Part shown: positions 1 through 10,101 of the stretch, one piece after another
Layout of the letters: every line of letters begins with the position of its first letter
Position numbering within the stretch: position 1 is the first letter of the stretch
Origin: Papiliotrema nemorosa
Taxonomy: Eukaryota > Basidiomycota > Tremellomycetes > Tremellales > Rhynchogastremaceae
Assembly: GCA_032158125.1 (NCBI GenBank)
Contig: JASKOT010000011.1
Location: 62,001 to 126,000 of the forward strand
Reading direction: 5' to 3'
Length of the DNA: 64,000 bases
Notes under the pieces: generated by a model
Seen by the model: only the letters and a program-made list of their open reading frames with translations
Told to the model about the DNA's origin: nothing
Database searches by the model: none
Translations under genes and position numbers: made by a program

Positions 1-485
1 AAACGTACCAGACTGCCCCGACTGCTACTCATACATTGCCTTCGCTCTTCCAGCCCTCTGAAACGAATGTAACGGCTATACCGTCGGATATCCTGTTTGG
101 AACGTCCAGACCCGGGATGACGTTTACGCAGCGGTACGACCAGGTCCACGGCCAGCCTACCTTCCAGACGAGACCGACAGTAATCAGTCCCACAGCTCAT
201 TCAATGCCTTACCAGCGGAGTCACGCTGTCGATCCCTCGACTCTCGCATATCTCAGCCATTTCCGTATCGAGCCGACGGTGATGTCTCGAATGACTCAGG
301 AGGACCAGTACAACGCCGAAATCTTCAATCACCTCTTATCTCAAGGCATCGTCCCTTCGTCCATAGCTCAGAATCCGGCCCTCTGGCCACCTCCCTTCAC
401 ACGACCAGATCATAGCGCCTACGGACTGAGTGCAACGGGTAACGTTGGCCTTTTCCCAAATAGTCACGCCCAATCGGTGTACTGA
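1..485 (+). CDS. C-terminal fragment of an unrecognised protein
   Basis: The frame is open from the first bases of the window to the stop at 483-485, so this is the 3' end of a gene that begins outside. About 160 residues are visible. They are rich in Pro, Ser, Thr and aromatic residues, with no membrane segment and no motif I recognise. The segment around residues 90-115, with the motif MTQEDQYNAEIFNHLL, looks helical; the rest looks disordered. It could be the tail of a transcription factor or other regulatory protein, but nothing in the visible part shows that. Confidence 0.5.
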   Translation, partial: TYQTAPTATHTLPSLFQPSETNVTAIPSDILFGTSRPGMTFTQRYDQVHGQPTFQTRPTVISPTAHSMPYQRSHAVDPSTLAYLSHFRIEPTVMSRMTQEDQYNAEIFNHLLSQGIVPSSIAQNPALWPPPFTRPDHSAYGLSATGNVGLFPNSHAQSVY

Positions 486-895
486 TGACATGGGTAATGC
501 ATACTACTCATGAAGTAATTCCATGAATGCTCACCGTAAAGTGATCCCCCTGTTGTTGACAGACTGACACTCAACTCTGACGCACTTTCCGCTGCAGTAT
601 GTATGCGTTGATTGTCGCCTCGTTGAGCGGTCCTTTATACCTTGACCCCACCTCGCCGTTTCGAGAACGATCCATCCCTTCAATGACATTTGTCTGAGAG
701 TGTATGGGAGGCCTGCTGTGATCATCGGCAAGACTCTCTTCCTAGCCCACTGCCAAAGCTCATTCTCGCTTGCCACTCGACACTCATTCCGTCAAAACAA
801 CCCCATCCACTCGGACGATCGCATCAACACCCTCATCCCAGCACAAAACACTCAGATCTTGCACACACAAACATCTTGGTATTGATACAACGGGA
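486..895. other. Intergenic region
   Basis: About 400 bases between the stop of the first gene and the ATG of the next. It presumably holds a 3' UTR and a 5' UTR/promoter. Short open frames on both strands have no coding character. I see no tRNA or repeat. Confidence 0.5.
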
Positions 896-3139
896 ATGGT
901 CCCGCTCGATCCATCTAGAACCGCTGCGTATCAGGTCGTGGATGGCGTGCTGATACCTCCAGACAAATTTCTTGGACCGCCGGAGCTCGATTCGTCCGTA
1001 GATCCCAGATACTCCCTAGGATCATACGATCCTGCCAAGGACCGCCACCCTGGCGATCTTTACCGTCTGAGCGGGATCAGTCAAGTCACGAATCCTGACA
1101 GCACGTTCTATACCGAATCGGTCGAGGATTTCTCCGATACCTCAAGCTCTACAGGCGCCTCCCGATCGTCGGTAGATATCGCCCGGTCATTTGCAGAAGC
1201 CGCCACAAGCTCGTACGCATCACTAGATCAAATTTCACGGAATGGTGACAGTGATGCGGTGTCGGTCCTTTCCGACACTCCCATCAGTCCACCTCTCGCT
1301 CCTATGGCCGACAGACGGACATCGTTGGCTCTCAGCGAGATCTCATCCCTCGATCAAGATCAAGCCTCCACAGCGGCCTTTCCGACTCCAGTACGCCACT
1401 CATCATCACTACATCGGAGGCTCAGCCAACTGAAACGAACAGCGAGGTAAGTCATTGTGCGGGGAGTTGCACTAAGCTAACGATGAAGTAACGCCTTGAG
1501 GAAGGAACCCAGCCTGACCATTAACACCGGGACAAAAACACCTCGTACGGCACGATTTGCCGAAGCAACCTCTGTCAATAGTCCAATCGAGCCTCCGACA
1601 ACGATAGAACTGCCTCGATCCTCCTCCGATGACGCTTCACCGAGGTCGAAGAAGTCCTTTCGATCAACCTGGAAGGATTCACGAGCAGGACGGGGATGGA
1701 GAAAATGGGCAGACAAGCTGTCTGTTGGCAGATCTGACAGTGCTGCTGGCGGCGGTGAGCCAATGGAAAAAAAGACACTCAGTCGGAAGAAGGCTACTGG
1801 AGCATGGTGGAATCAAACGCTATCTGGCATGACCCGCAACACCGACAGCTCTGCGACAACCCGACCAACGATCACCCATGTCACTCATGATGACGCTAGA
1901 AGATCTCGAGCCCCGATTACCGAAGTGGTCCCGTCAGAAAGCCCTCCAGGATTCAGCATCACTTGTCTGCGCAGTCGACTCCCCTCTGCATCCGATCTCA
2001 AATCAGGAGCTCGAGCCATTCTCAGCAAGGTCCCACGAAATTGGCGTTCTCTGACTGACGCATGGTCACGCGGTCAGTCAGCCCTCACAGCAGTGCCTAT
2101 GCCAGCTTACCTCCCAACGAACACGACAAACACAGATGTCGACACTGGTCTACGGAGCGGTGCCATCGGGGGCCATGCCGCCAAGAGAGCTTCCAACAAG
2201 TACCGATGGAGCAGTGGGTGCACTACAAACACAAAGAAAGGTCAGCCGACATGGAGGACGAGTCCGTCGGTTATGCTCGAAAAGGCAAAATCGTTCAAAT
2301 CATGGCTCGGCAGTCTGTCCTTGCCATGGAGCAGGTCCGGACCGAAGGGACAAGAACGTAACGCCGTGCTGGTGACTACCGAAGTAGATTTTGCCGAGAG
2401 TCGACCCACGACAAGATACCCTGTCGTGAAAGACAACTCATTGGGACGATCGCGCACGAATCAGACTCTTCACAATCTTCCTATTGATCCAGCATCAGGC
2501 AGGACGAACGATGACGACGATGCCACCCAGAACTTCGTGCATGGTAACGTATCTGGCGTTGGTAGAACATGCCGTTCCACCGTCACTGAAGAAACATCAA
2601 CGCCATTGAGGTCCACACTAGGTGCGGAGATGTTTTTGGAGATGGCGAACGCGGCAGAGTCAGCAATACGGGATGGTGTGCAATCGACCGTGTCGAGAGA
2701 TGAACCTCACCGGAGCGACCGTGATTACGGGCGGCAGGTTTCGCAGCGCAGTCTGCAGCCCGTCGTCGAAGAAGCTGACGAGACCGCAACGCGACAGCCG
2801 TCCTCAGTCTTACATTCCACCAACACGCCGGAAAGTGATCATGTCCCTGATGCCGATCTCACCATAATCGGCGGGAGTATCCTTGACTCAGTCTCAGGCC
2901 CATCCCCGAGCTCGATTGCAGGCATGACTGCACAACAGAGCGTGCCGCCAAAACAAGACAACTCGTCGGACATGATGTTCGCCCTCGACGTTGCTAATGG
3001 TTTCTGGCGTGGAGCTGTATCTAGAGGCCAAGCCGAATCTACCATTCCAGGTAGCTGCGAGGACGCTTCAGTCGTCAACCATCAACAGAGTATTTTGGAC
3101 GGAATTTCGGCTGCGCGATCTGTCCGTGATAGCCTATAG
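896..3139 (+). CDS. Ser/Thr-rich basic protein, two exons, function unknown
   Basis: Two exons, 896-1446 and 1489-3139, are joined by a 42-nt intron (GTAAGT donor, CTAAC branch, AAG acceptor). The join is required to keep frame and gives 733 residues. The ATG at 896 is the first in a frame that is open upstream from 770 without another ATG. The protein is low complexity: Ser/Thr-rich, with basic patches at residues about 230-260 (RSKKSFRSTWKD, RGWRKWADKL) and 360-460, and an acidic/Ser C-terminal half. No transmembrane segment or catalytic motif is visible. Repeated short Trp-containing basic segments (WKDSRAGRGWRKW, SWLGSLSLPWSRS) could be membrane- or protein-binding helices; that is inference. 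I do not recognise the family. Confidence 0.75.
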
Positions 3140-3342
3140 CATGGTGGTCAGAGCGTTCATCTGTTAGCATGCATCGGGCAGCCATGACTAGCGCCTTCCT
3201 CGTCGCCTTTAAGCTGATCATAATCTGGCCGGGAGCTTGACCTCTGACAGGGCGGGGTTCCAATGCGATACATGTATTCTGCGTTACAAGATTGACCAAG
3301 GCGACTTACAATGGGAAATACATAATTGAGGAGAGGGAAGTT

Positions 3343-4042
3343 TCACTCGAATCCTCCACAATACCAGATGAAAGCGAGGACACCAGCGTACACCAGGACT
3401 ACGGCTGACACTCCGATGGACCAGCCCTTGATATGTTTGTTCCTGATATGTGCCTTACCTACCATGTGTCAGCCGAACGTCCCACGCTTCAATCCTCTGT
3501 ATAAGGTGGGCTCACGTAATGCTTCGTCTCCCGGCTGGTCTCTGACCTGTACCCTGAGGTGTGTAGGTGGAGATGTCTGGAAATTCGGCCAAGCTTCATC
3601 CATCACCAATCCCCACTGATCGTCTTTCGCATGGTCCGCGACTTCTTGCATAGGCGCAAGAAACTCCACTCGGTCAGGTGGAAACGCTGCCAGAGTCACG
3701 AAAGCTCGTTGGACAAAATCGATCGTTTCCTATGGGTTAGCACTGCTCTTGCCCGCGAGGTACATCTCACGATAGAAGATGGGACAGCTTGACGATAGAG
3801 CAGCTCACCTCTTTGGTCCTTCCCAAGACTCCCAGTGCGTTCTGTGTTTCCCCCTTGATGGGCCATCGGGGTACGAATGTGTACTTAACATTGCTTCGTT
3901 CTCCAGAACTCGACTGACCGGATCTCGGGGGATAGACTGCGCCTTCCACATCATCGTTCAGCGCGAATTTATTGCTGTCATTGTAAAGCGGAGCCGATTC
4001 TTCGTCTTGTATTTCTCGTCGATAGCTGGGTAAGACGGACAT
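3343..4042 (-). CDS. Small protein with one C-terminal membrane anchor, unknown
   Basis: Three exons on the minus strand (4042-3809, 3729-3516, 3458-3343) give 187 residues. Introns have GTGAGC donors, a CTAAC branch with TAG acceptor (first) and TAG acceptor (second). The ATG at 4042 is preferred because the upstream open frame starts with no ATG. Residues 1-55 are polar and disordered. Residues about 55-150 look folded, with an Arg/Trp/Pro motif (FVPRWPIKGET) and a Trp-containing segment (DQWGLVMDEAWPNF). A single hydrophobic helix near the end (GVSAVVLVYAGVLAFIW) leaves only a few residues after it, as in tail-anchored proteins. I do not recognise the family; insertion in an ER or mitochondrial outer membrane is inference. 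Confidence 0.7.
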
Positions 4043-4647
4043 TGTGAATGTTATCGGTCGGCTAATAGCGAGAGATGAGATGGACAGTGGAGGTGGAGCG
4101 ATTGGAGTATGCGGTGGCGATTCAGCGATCACGTGTTCTCTCGAGGTTTCGCACAATCTCGACCTTTATTCCAGTACTCGTACTACGGTTGACAGTATGA
4201 GAATATGTTCGCGGCTTGGACTGCAAGCAGCAGCGACACATTCAGAAATCTTTGTCTACACAATCTAGGCGAGGAAGACCAGGTGAGACCAAGCCGCAGC
4301 GCTCAGGCCGCTCAAATCGTTCAAATCCCTCGTTGTAAGTGATTGACTGACAGTGTATGCAGTGCAATCTGTCACAGTCATCGCACTTGCATCCTTTGGG
4401 TTTCTGTGACTTTCCATGGGGTCGAAATCCTTTCATTGGCAAGAACAACTAGTGATTTCTGTCGTATTCTATCCCCTACATGCCACCCCATCTTGGCTCG
4501 CGAGTTATCCTCGCCACTCAACCCTCAACAACATCTTGATCTCCTACCCAACTTTCACAACCCTACTCCCGGACACTGATAACACAGCAATAAGCCAGCA
4601 CAACACTTCAAGGTGGAAATAACCACACGCAGCTTAGCGGTGACATC
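4043..4647. promoter_or_regulatory. Divergent promoter region with CACGTG site
   Basis: About 600 bases separate two head-to-head genes. A CACGTG E-box core lies at 4130-4135, 88 bases upstream of the minus-strand ATG. Several short open frames here have no coding character. No TATA-like box stands out. Confidence 0.4.
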
Positions 4648-6957
4648 ATGCTGCCTGCAAATGTGCTTCAGCCCTTGGCCGCGTCCGAAGGTCTCGTACT
4701 CGCTAACCCTCTCACTTCTCTGGACATGCACCATGTGGGTGACCCTCACACCTCGTCCGATTATACCCCTTCTTTCGCCCCGAGTGGACTTTCCCACCCA
4801 TCGTTCGCCCCCGTGGTCCCGGTGGCGCAGGACTGGGCGTCATCTGCATCTGACCACTCCCTCTTTGACAAGCTCGGTCTGTCCTCCCTCGCCCCCTCAG
4901 AAACACCAACGAATTTCATCAATGTCACTCCGACCCTTCCGACCGTCTCTTCCATCACCCCTTTTCCGTTGGACTCAGCATCTCCGCTTGCTGGAATGAC
5001 ATGGGAACAGATAAGTCAAGCTGCCGAATACTTTGAAAAGCACAAGCCCGCCGCCACTTCAAGCAATGCCGGGTTTGGGTCCGATGGTTCAGGCTCAGAC
5101 CAGGTGTTCAGCGATGCTGTGGCGTACCAGACCCCCGAGAGTGACGGGTCCATCGAGAGGAGTCTCATCCCTGATGGGCTGTTTGCTCATGGAAGGGACG
5201 ATTCGAGTGCACTAGACAAGGCGGTCAAGGGGATTCGGAGAGGTCGAGGTGAAATGACTGCCGCGGGACTCAATGGCACATCTGCAGCGGCGGACCTCGC
5301 CTCGCAGATGGGTCTCGCAGTCGAGACAAGTCGGCCCGATGTCTCTCACCTCTCACCGACACCCGCCGTCCAGTCTGTGGTCACTGATCTACCACGACCA
5401 CATGTCCGAGAGGCGCTGTACCAGATGTCGGATGCGGCGAGTGAGGCGGCGAGCGACATTGCCGGACAGTTACCGGATCGAAGACAGCTCAACGATTGGG
5501 GAGACCAGATCTCCCACGCCCCATCCGCCGTCGAAGATTACGCCAAGGACACTGCTCAGTCTACTAAGTCCAGAGCGGATTCTATGATCGATGACACGAG
5601 GTCAGTCATGGACGACCACCTCGTGGAACCCGTGAAGGTACATGTCATCAAGCCGGTCACCGATACCGCAACAGATGCTACCCACCAAGTCAAATCCCAC
5701 ATTCCGGATCCAAGCACCGCCGCTGATGCAGTATCTGCGACTGTCAGTGACTTGGCTCATCACATCAGGGACAGGGCTCAATCAGCTCTCGACGACGTCT
5801 CGCACGCTGTTGATCGAGGTGTCGAGACGCTGCACAGAGGTGCGGACGAAGCAAAGTCATCAATGGGGTCAGCCTTCGACTCTCTACCTTCGCCCACTGA
5901 GATCGCCAAGGGTGTCTCCAACTCCCAAGCATCGTCCGTCAAGACCATCGCGGAGTCTGCAACTGAGCCCACCATCACAGTTCGAAATCTGACAACTCAT
6001 ACGAACCTCAACGATCCGGACGTTTCGCCCTACCGAGACAGGTCGATCACTGCCTCACCGATCGAGAAGGCTGCGTCGGCGTCACCGACAGACTCGCCCA
6101 GTCAATCTGTTTTCGAGTCATGGGGATCGGATGACGAGCCCGTTCAGGCAGCCGCGCAGGCGGGAGAAGCGATGTCGACCTTCGGTGATCGATTCAAAGG
6201 CAAATTACAAGACTTTGGGGCGGACCTCGGTCGAATGCGTGAGCAGACATCAGCTGCAGCTCGATCAGGGTACAACAATACCACCGCAGCGTTGCAACGG
6301 AGATACAACAACACTGCAAGTACACTTGGAGGCTGGTATCGCGGCACAGCGGATACGGCCTCTAGATGGACCAGCCGGGTAGGCGATGCATTCAAGAAGG
6401 CGACGTCGACAATAGACTCGGAGTTGTCCGAGCCGCCTAGACCTGTGATTTCAGCTCCTGTATCGGTAAAAACCACGGTCGACCCCTTTGCAGACGTCGA
6501 GATCCTGAATCCGCACAATCTCGACAAGGGCTTGGCAGTGGCGAGTATACCTTCTCATCGGACAGATTTGACAAATGGAGGTTGGGTGAAGTCGCTCTGG
6601 TCTAAGTTTGGGTCGTCCAAGGCGCCGACCACCTCTGTAGCCGATTCAGAGTTGTTCTTAGAGAGCAACCGCGGAGTTTCAGCCAGTCCGACCTCTGCGG
6701 CTGTCCCCGGACCGACTACTCTGGCGAACAGCCGAAGGGGTTGGTTCGGCCGGAGCAAACAGTCTGCGGACCGCTCCATGCTCGCCTCATCAATACCTTC
6801 CAAGTCAGCTCGTACATCTCGACGCAAGTCTTCAGTCGTCTCCAAGTATGGCAGAGAGCCCAGCTGGTTGGAAAGCGCCCTTGGGCTAGGACCAGGCAAG
6901 GAGTCCGCCTTTTGGAGAAAAGTGGATGGCCGAGCTTCGACCAGGACGTCGTTGTAG
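4648..6957 (+). CDS. Intronless protein with LEA/apolipoprotein-like amphipathic repeats
   Basis: A single 769-residue open frame starts at ATG 4648 and has no need for introns, unlike most neighbours. Residues 1-190 are Ser/Pro/Thr-rich and disordered. Residues about 255-420 form a long run of alanine- and charge-rich helices with 11-residue periodicity (for example AASEAASDIAGQLPDRRQL, VSDLAHHIRDRAQSALDDV, VDRGVETLHRGADEAKSSM), the composition of LEA_4, perilipin or apolipoprotein proteins. Residues about 510-590 hold a second amphipathic block with repeated YNNT segments and Trp/Arg faces. The C-terminus (about 640-769) is basic with Trp/Phe. Such helices commonly bind lipid surfaces or protect proteins on drying; which applies here is not decided by sequence. 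Confidence 0.8.
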   Translation: MLPANVLQPLAASEGLVLANPLTSLDMHHVGDPHTSSDYTPSFAPSGLSHPSFAPVVPVAQDWASSASDHSLFDKLGLSSLAPSETPTNFINVTPTLPTVSSITPFPLDSASPLAGMTWEQISQAAEYFEKHKPAATSSNAGFGSDGSGSDQVFSDAVAYQTPESDGSIERSLIPDGLFAHGRDDSSALDKAVKGIRRGRGEMTAAGLNGTSAAADLASQMGLAVETSRPDVSHLSPTPAVQSVVTDLPRPHVREALYQMSDAASEAASDIAGQLPDRRQLNDWGDQISHAPSAVEDYAKDTAQSTKSRADSMIDDTRSVMDDHLVEPVKVHVIKPVTDTATDATHQVKSHIPDPSTAADAVSATVSDLAHHIRDRAQSALDDVSHAVDRGVETLHRGADEAKSSMGSAFDSLPSPTEIAKGVSNSQASSVKTIAESATEPTITVRNLTTHTNLNDPDVSPYRDRSITASPIEKAASASPTDSPSQSVFESWGSDDEPVQAAAQAGEAMSTFGDRFKGKLQDFGADLGRMREQTSAAARSGYNNTTAALQRRYNNTASTLGGWYRGTADTASRWTSRVGDAFKKATSTIDSELSEPPRPVISAPVSVKTTVDPFADVEILNPHNLDKGLAVASIPSHRTDLTNGGWVKSLWSKFGSSKAPTTSVADSELFLESNRGVSASPTSAAVPGPTTLANSRRGWFGRSKQSADRSMLASSIPSKSARTSRRKSSVVSKYGREPSWLESALGLGPGKESAFWRKVDGRASTRTSL

Positions 6958-7112
6958 CAGAGTGATCAGTGTGGTATCAGATAGAATGCATGTACAGGCG
7001 ATAGGTAATGATAGTCGATCGTAATGTGCAGAGTGTTGCGTTGCGTAGGCGAGCGGACGGCGGGTGTGAGAGTGACTGTGGTCGCCAAGGTGAACGGTGA
7101 GGGGATGATTGT

Positions 7113-8620
7113 TTAGGCAAGTTGACCGGGTTGTGATTTGAGATCCGGCTTGGCGCGCACCAAGTCGACCACATTGCGGAGCTGTTCCAGGAAGACGAAC
7201 ATGAAGATGGTGTTTGGCGTGAGACGTACTAAAGCTTAGCATGGTTTGATCATTGTGTGCTCCACTCACTCCATGCCGGTAACCACCCTTTGAACAGGAA
7301 TCTTGGGCCCTCTTTCCTCAGACTCTCCGTGATCATTCCCACAATCCCCTGCCTGTCTCCCGCGTGCATGTTCATCACTCTACTCCTGACAACATCTGCC
7401 GGTGCTGATATTGTCGTCGCTACTGTACCGGCCAGAGCTGACGATAGCATATGCAACGGCATCCCGTCTGACATGCCGGCAGAATTGAGAAGGAGGGATT
7501 TGAAAATGTCATAGGAGACGAGCTGACCCGAGTTCATGATCACTGCTCGGACCTGGAAATTAGCGTAGTAGACCCAAAAGAGAGTCGTGACTTGCAGTGT
7601 TCGGTAGCAGTCCACGGAAGAGAGCCGCTGGACCGTCTTCCTTGACTAGCCTGAATACACCGTGGATCGCATTTCTATAGTGCACCCGTTGATCTGGCGG
7701 TTTTGTTGGATCTGTAATCATGCTGAGCGTCAATACCAGCCCATGGCTCCCAAGAAGATACGGACCGGACGAGGACGACATCTGAATATCAGCCTGGTCA
7801 CTATTCTTCTAAAGCTCACCGGCAGGGTTGCCCGCGACTCCACCTAGGACACCGGCTCCACTCGCACAGAGTAGCATGCTACCCATCCCAAGCTTCTTCT
7901 TGCCTGTCCATCAGCCTCCGACCAGACCAAGCCGCATCCCGTACCGTTTTGCGACATGGTCTGCTTCATAGCGTCATACGCCCCTAGTCTCGTCACGGAG
8001 TAGGTCATTTGTCGAAAGATTGAAGCCGATAATCCGGTGTACAACGACCTCACACCTTTAACTTAGCAATATTCCAAAGCACCGGATCAACTCACCTCCT
8101 TGTTTTATGGCGTTTGAGACCGAGGTGACAAAGCCGGTCTTTGCCGTGGTGGTCTGCATCCTCCTGTGGAGATTAGATAAGGAGCTTCGAGCGTTGCAGA
8201 TCACTCACACCCTCATGTAGTCCAGCGGATGCGTGCAACATGCTGCCACTGCGACCCGTCAGTACTGATGCAAGGTGAAGGGAGGCGGTCGCAGAAGGAG
8301 GTCAAGGTTTCCTCTGACGTAGACGGTTATTTTCGAATGTAGGTTGTTTTTGATTTTCGAATATCGCGGCCAAGAGGAATTTTTCGACTTACTCGACGCT
8401 GCCGCTCCTGTATAGCGAGAACGCAAGGTTAAGAGCGTGTAGAAGGTGGACATTGATCATGATCAGACGGAGGCAGAGGGAAGAAGCGTGGTCAGCGTTG
8501 GGCACTCATCTTGGTCGAGGCCGAAATCTCACCTCCGAGCCTGTCTAGTCAGATTTGAGCCATTTAAAGATAACGAGAATGGACTCACCAAAAAGGATAC
8601 GTCTTGTTCTGCGCCGCCAT
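7113..8620 (-). CDS. DIC1: Mitochondrial dicarboxylate carrier
   Basis: Eleven exons on the minus strand encode about 299 residues of the SLC25 family. The inner-membrane carrier exchanges malate/succinate for phosphate. The three repeats each carry a PxD-type signature: HPLDYMRVRM (about residue 25), NPADVVLVRM (about 117) and APADVVRSRV (about 217). These signatures, the FWLGG start and the YSVTRLGAYD segment are typical of DIC1. The ATG at 8620 begins MAAQNKTYPFW. Exons 2 (8540-8533, 8 nt), 3 (8407-8393, 15 nt) and 8 (16 nt) are micro-exons, and each is required to restore frame and conserved residues. The intron at 7595-7553 has a GC-AG border. The gene is head to head with the membrane-protein gene at 9124. 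Confidence 0.93.
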
Positions 8621-9123
8621 CTCGAGTCTTGATTATATGAATACAGTATAGGGAGAGAAGATAAAAGGTCTATCAGTCTATGTATGTCTATGTATCTATG
8701 CAATGGTCTATGTCGAGAGAAGAAGAGACGGAGCAAAGGGCCAAAATTCTGAAACTCGGTGCTTCGGATTCTGCCATTCCGTCAACAACCTCTTCGGCAA
8801 TCTCCGATGAGCGGCACACCACAGCCAGATTGTGCTGTATTGTGACAGAAGACAAAAGTATCGCATGCAGTGGATATTGGTCTGATCTGCTAGCAGCACT
8901 ACCTCAGGCCGCATCTATTGGATAAGAGAGGTGGGATCATGGGAGGGGCATCGGGCAACACGCCGGGGCGGATTGGACCGTCGGAGTTGCTGTATTTCCA
9001 GCCGCCAAAGACTGAACCAGCTTCCACACTCGACAGTATCCTCATCTTCCTTCTTGCAGTTGAGACTCGCATCACGCTTCACATCAACCATTTGACGGCT
9101 TGGGATCGCGATCTGAAATCAAT
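8621..9123. other. Divergent intergenic region with a short tetranucleotide-like repeat
   Basis: About 500 bases separate the DIC1 start from the next plus-strand start. A 10-bp unit, GTCTATGTAT, is repeated in tandem at 8676-8695, in a pyrimidine/AT-rich stretch close upstream of DIC1. I see no coding sequence or RNA gene. Confidence 0.4.
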
Positions 9124-10047
9124 ATGACGACTTTACAAAGACTGTACGGCTATGTGCCTGCAGTCCTCGCGCCAACGCATCCATATCTCCCATACGGTCT
9201 TCTCGACCTATACGGTGCTCATAGACTCTCATGCGTCATCGACTGGATCGCCTCGGGTGTTTTCGACCCTCCTGCTTCCGAAGACCAAGAGAAAGGTGCT
9301 CACAACACCAAAAAGGAGCGAGCGACGTTGCTGCAAGAGCTGTTTGGGCTGATGGTGGTTGTTTTCGGCGGAGAAACATTCCTGGGTAAACTCGCCCTGC
9401 CAGCTCGACGCTGATTTTCAGCTTTGTGTACTGGATCAGCACCTTCTTGGCTGCTCACCCCGAAAGTCGCCCTCTTATTTGCGGGAGCCCGTGAGTCAAG
9501 GTTCTTCTCTATATTTGGCTGACGATCAGACGCGCTACAAACACGCACTCCCCTGCGAGACCTGCTCCCGGCTAAACCCACTCTTGGCCTCGAGCTTTTG
9601 CTCTCCCTTCCGGATGCCATCGGTCGTGCTCTCCTCTTGACCAAATTCTCCATTTCGCCCCTTCTCCATGCTCCGCCATCTGCCAAAGCTCTACCTGTGA
9701 CCAGCTCGACTCTCCTTCTCGTTCCCTTCATCATCGCCGTTCCATTCGCCAGTGTCGCATTTTCCACCTTCAACCTCTTTTCACCATCCCCCAAGCTTTC
9801 CACACCGCTGGAGCTACGACCAGGTGGGTGGGCTTATGCCGATACCTGGTTGCCTGTCTTTATCCCGGTCCTCTTTTTGGGCTTGATTGGACCGATTGAA
9901 GGATGGAACTGGGGTCTTGGATGGAGCGAAGATGAAGCGCTTGTAATTTGCATCGCAGCCACTTGGGTGGCTTTCGTCGGCAAGGCATTCTACAACCTGG
10001 GACCGAAAATGTCGAAGGAGCACAAGGCAAAGATCAAGACTCTATAG
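9124..10047 (+). CDS. Polytopic membrane protein, family not recognised
   Basis: Three exons (9124-9385, 9422-9490, 9530-10047) give 282 residues. The first intron uses GTAAAC with a CTGAT branch and CAG acceptor. The second is GTGAGT to a CAG after CTGAC. Several hydrophobic helices are visible: around residues 65-85 (ELFGLMVVVFGGETF), 95-112 (WLLTPKVALLFAGA), 165-190 (LLLVPFIIAVPFASVAF), 215-235 (WLPVFIPVLFLGLIGP) and 250-268 (ALVICIAATWVAFVGK). The C-terminus is a short Lys-rich tail (KMSKEHKAKIKTL), which resembles a dilysine-type ER retention context but is not a perfect KKXX. Function unknown. Confidence 0.8.
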
Positions 10048-10101
10048 ATGGAAAACTTTGACAGGAAATGCATGCACACACGGGGTGCACAGCTTTGTTT
10101 G

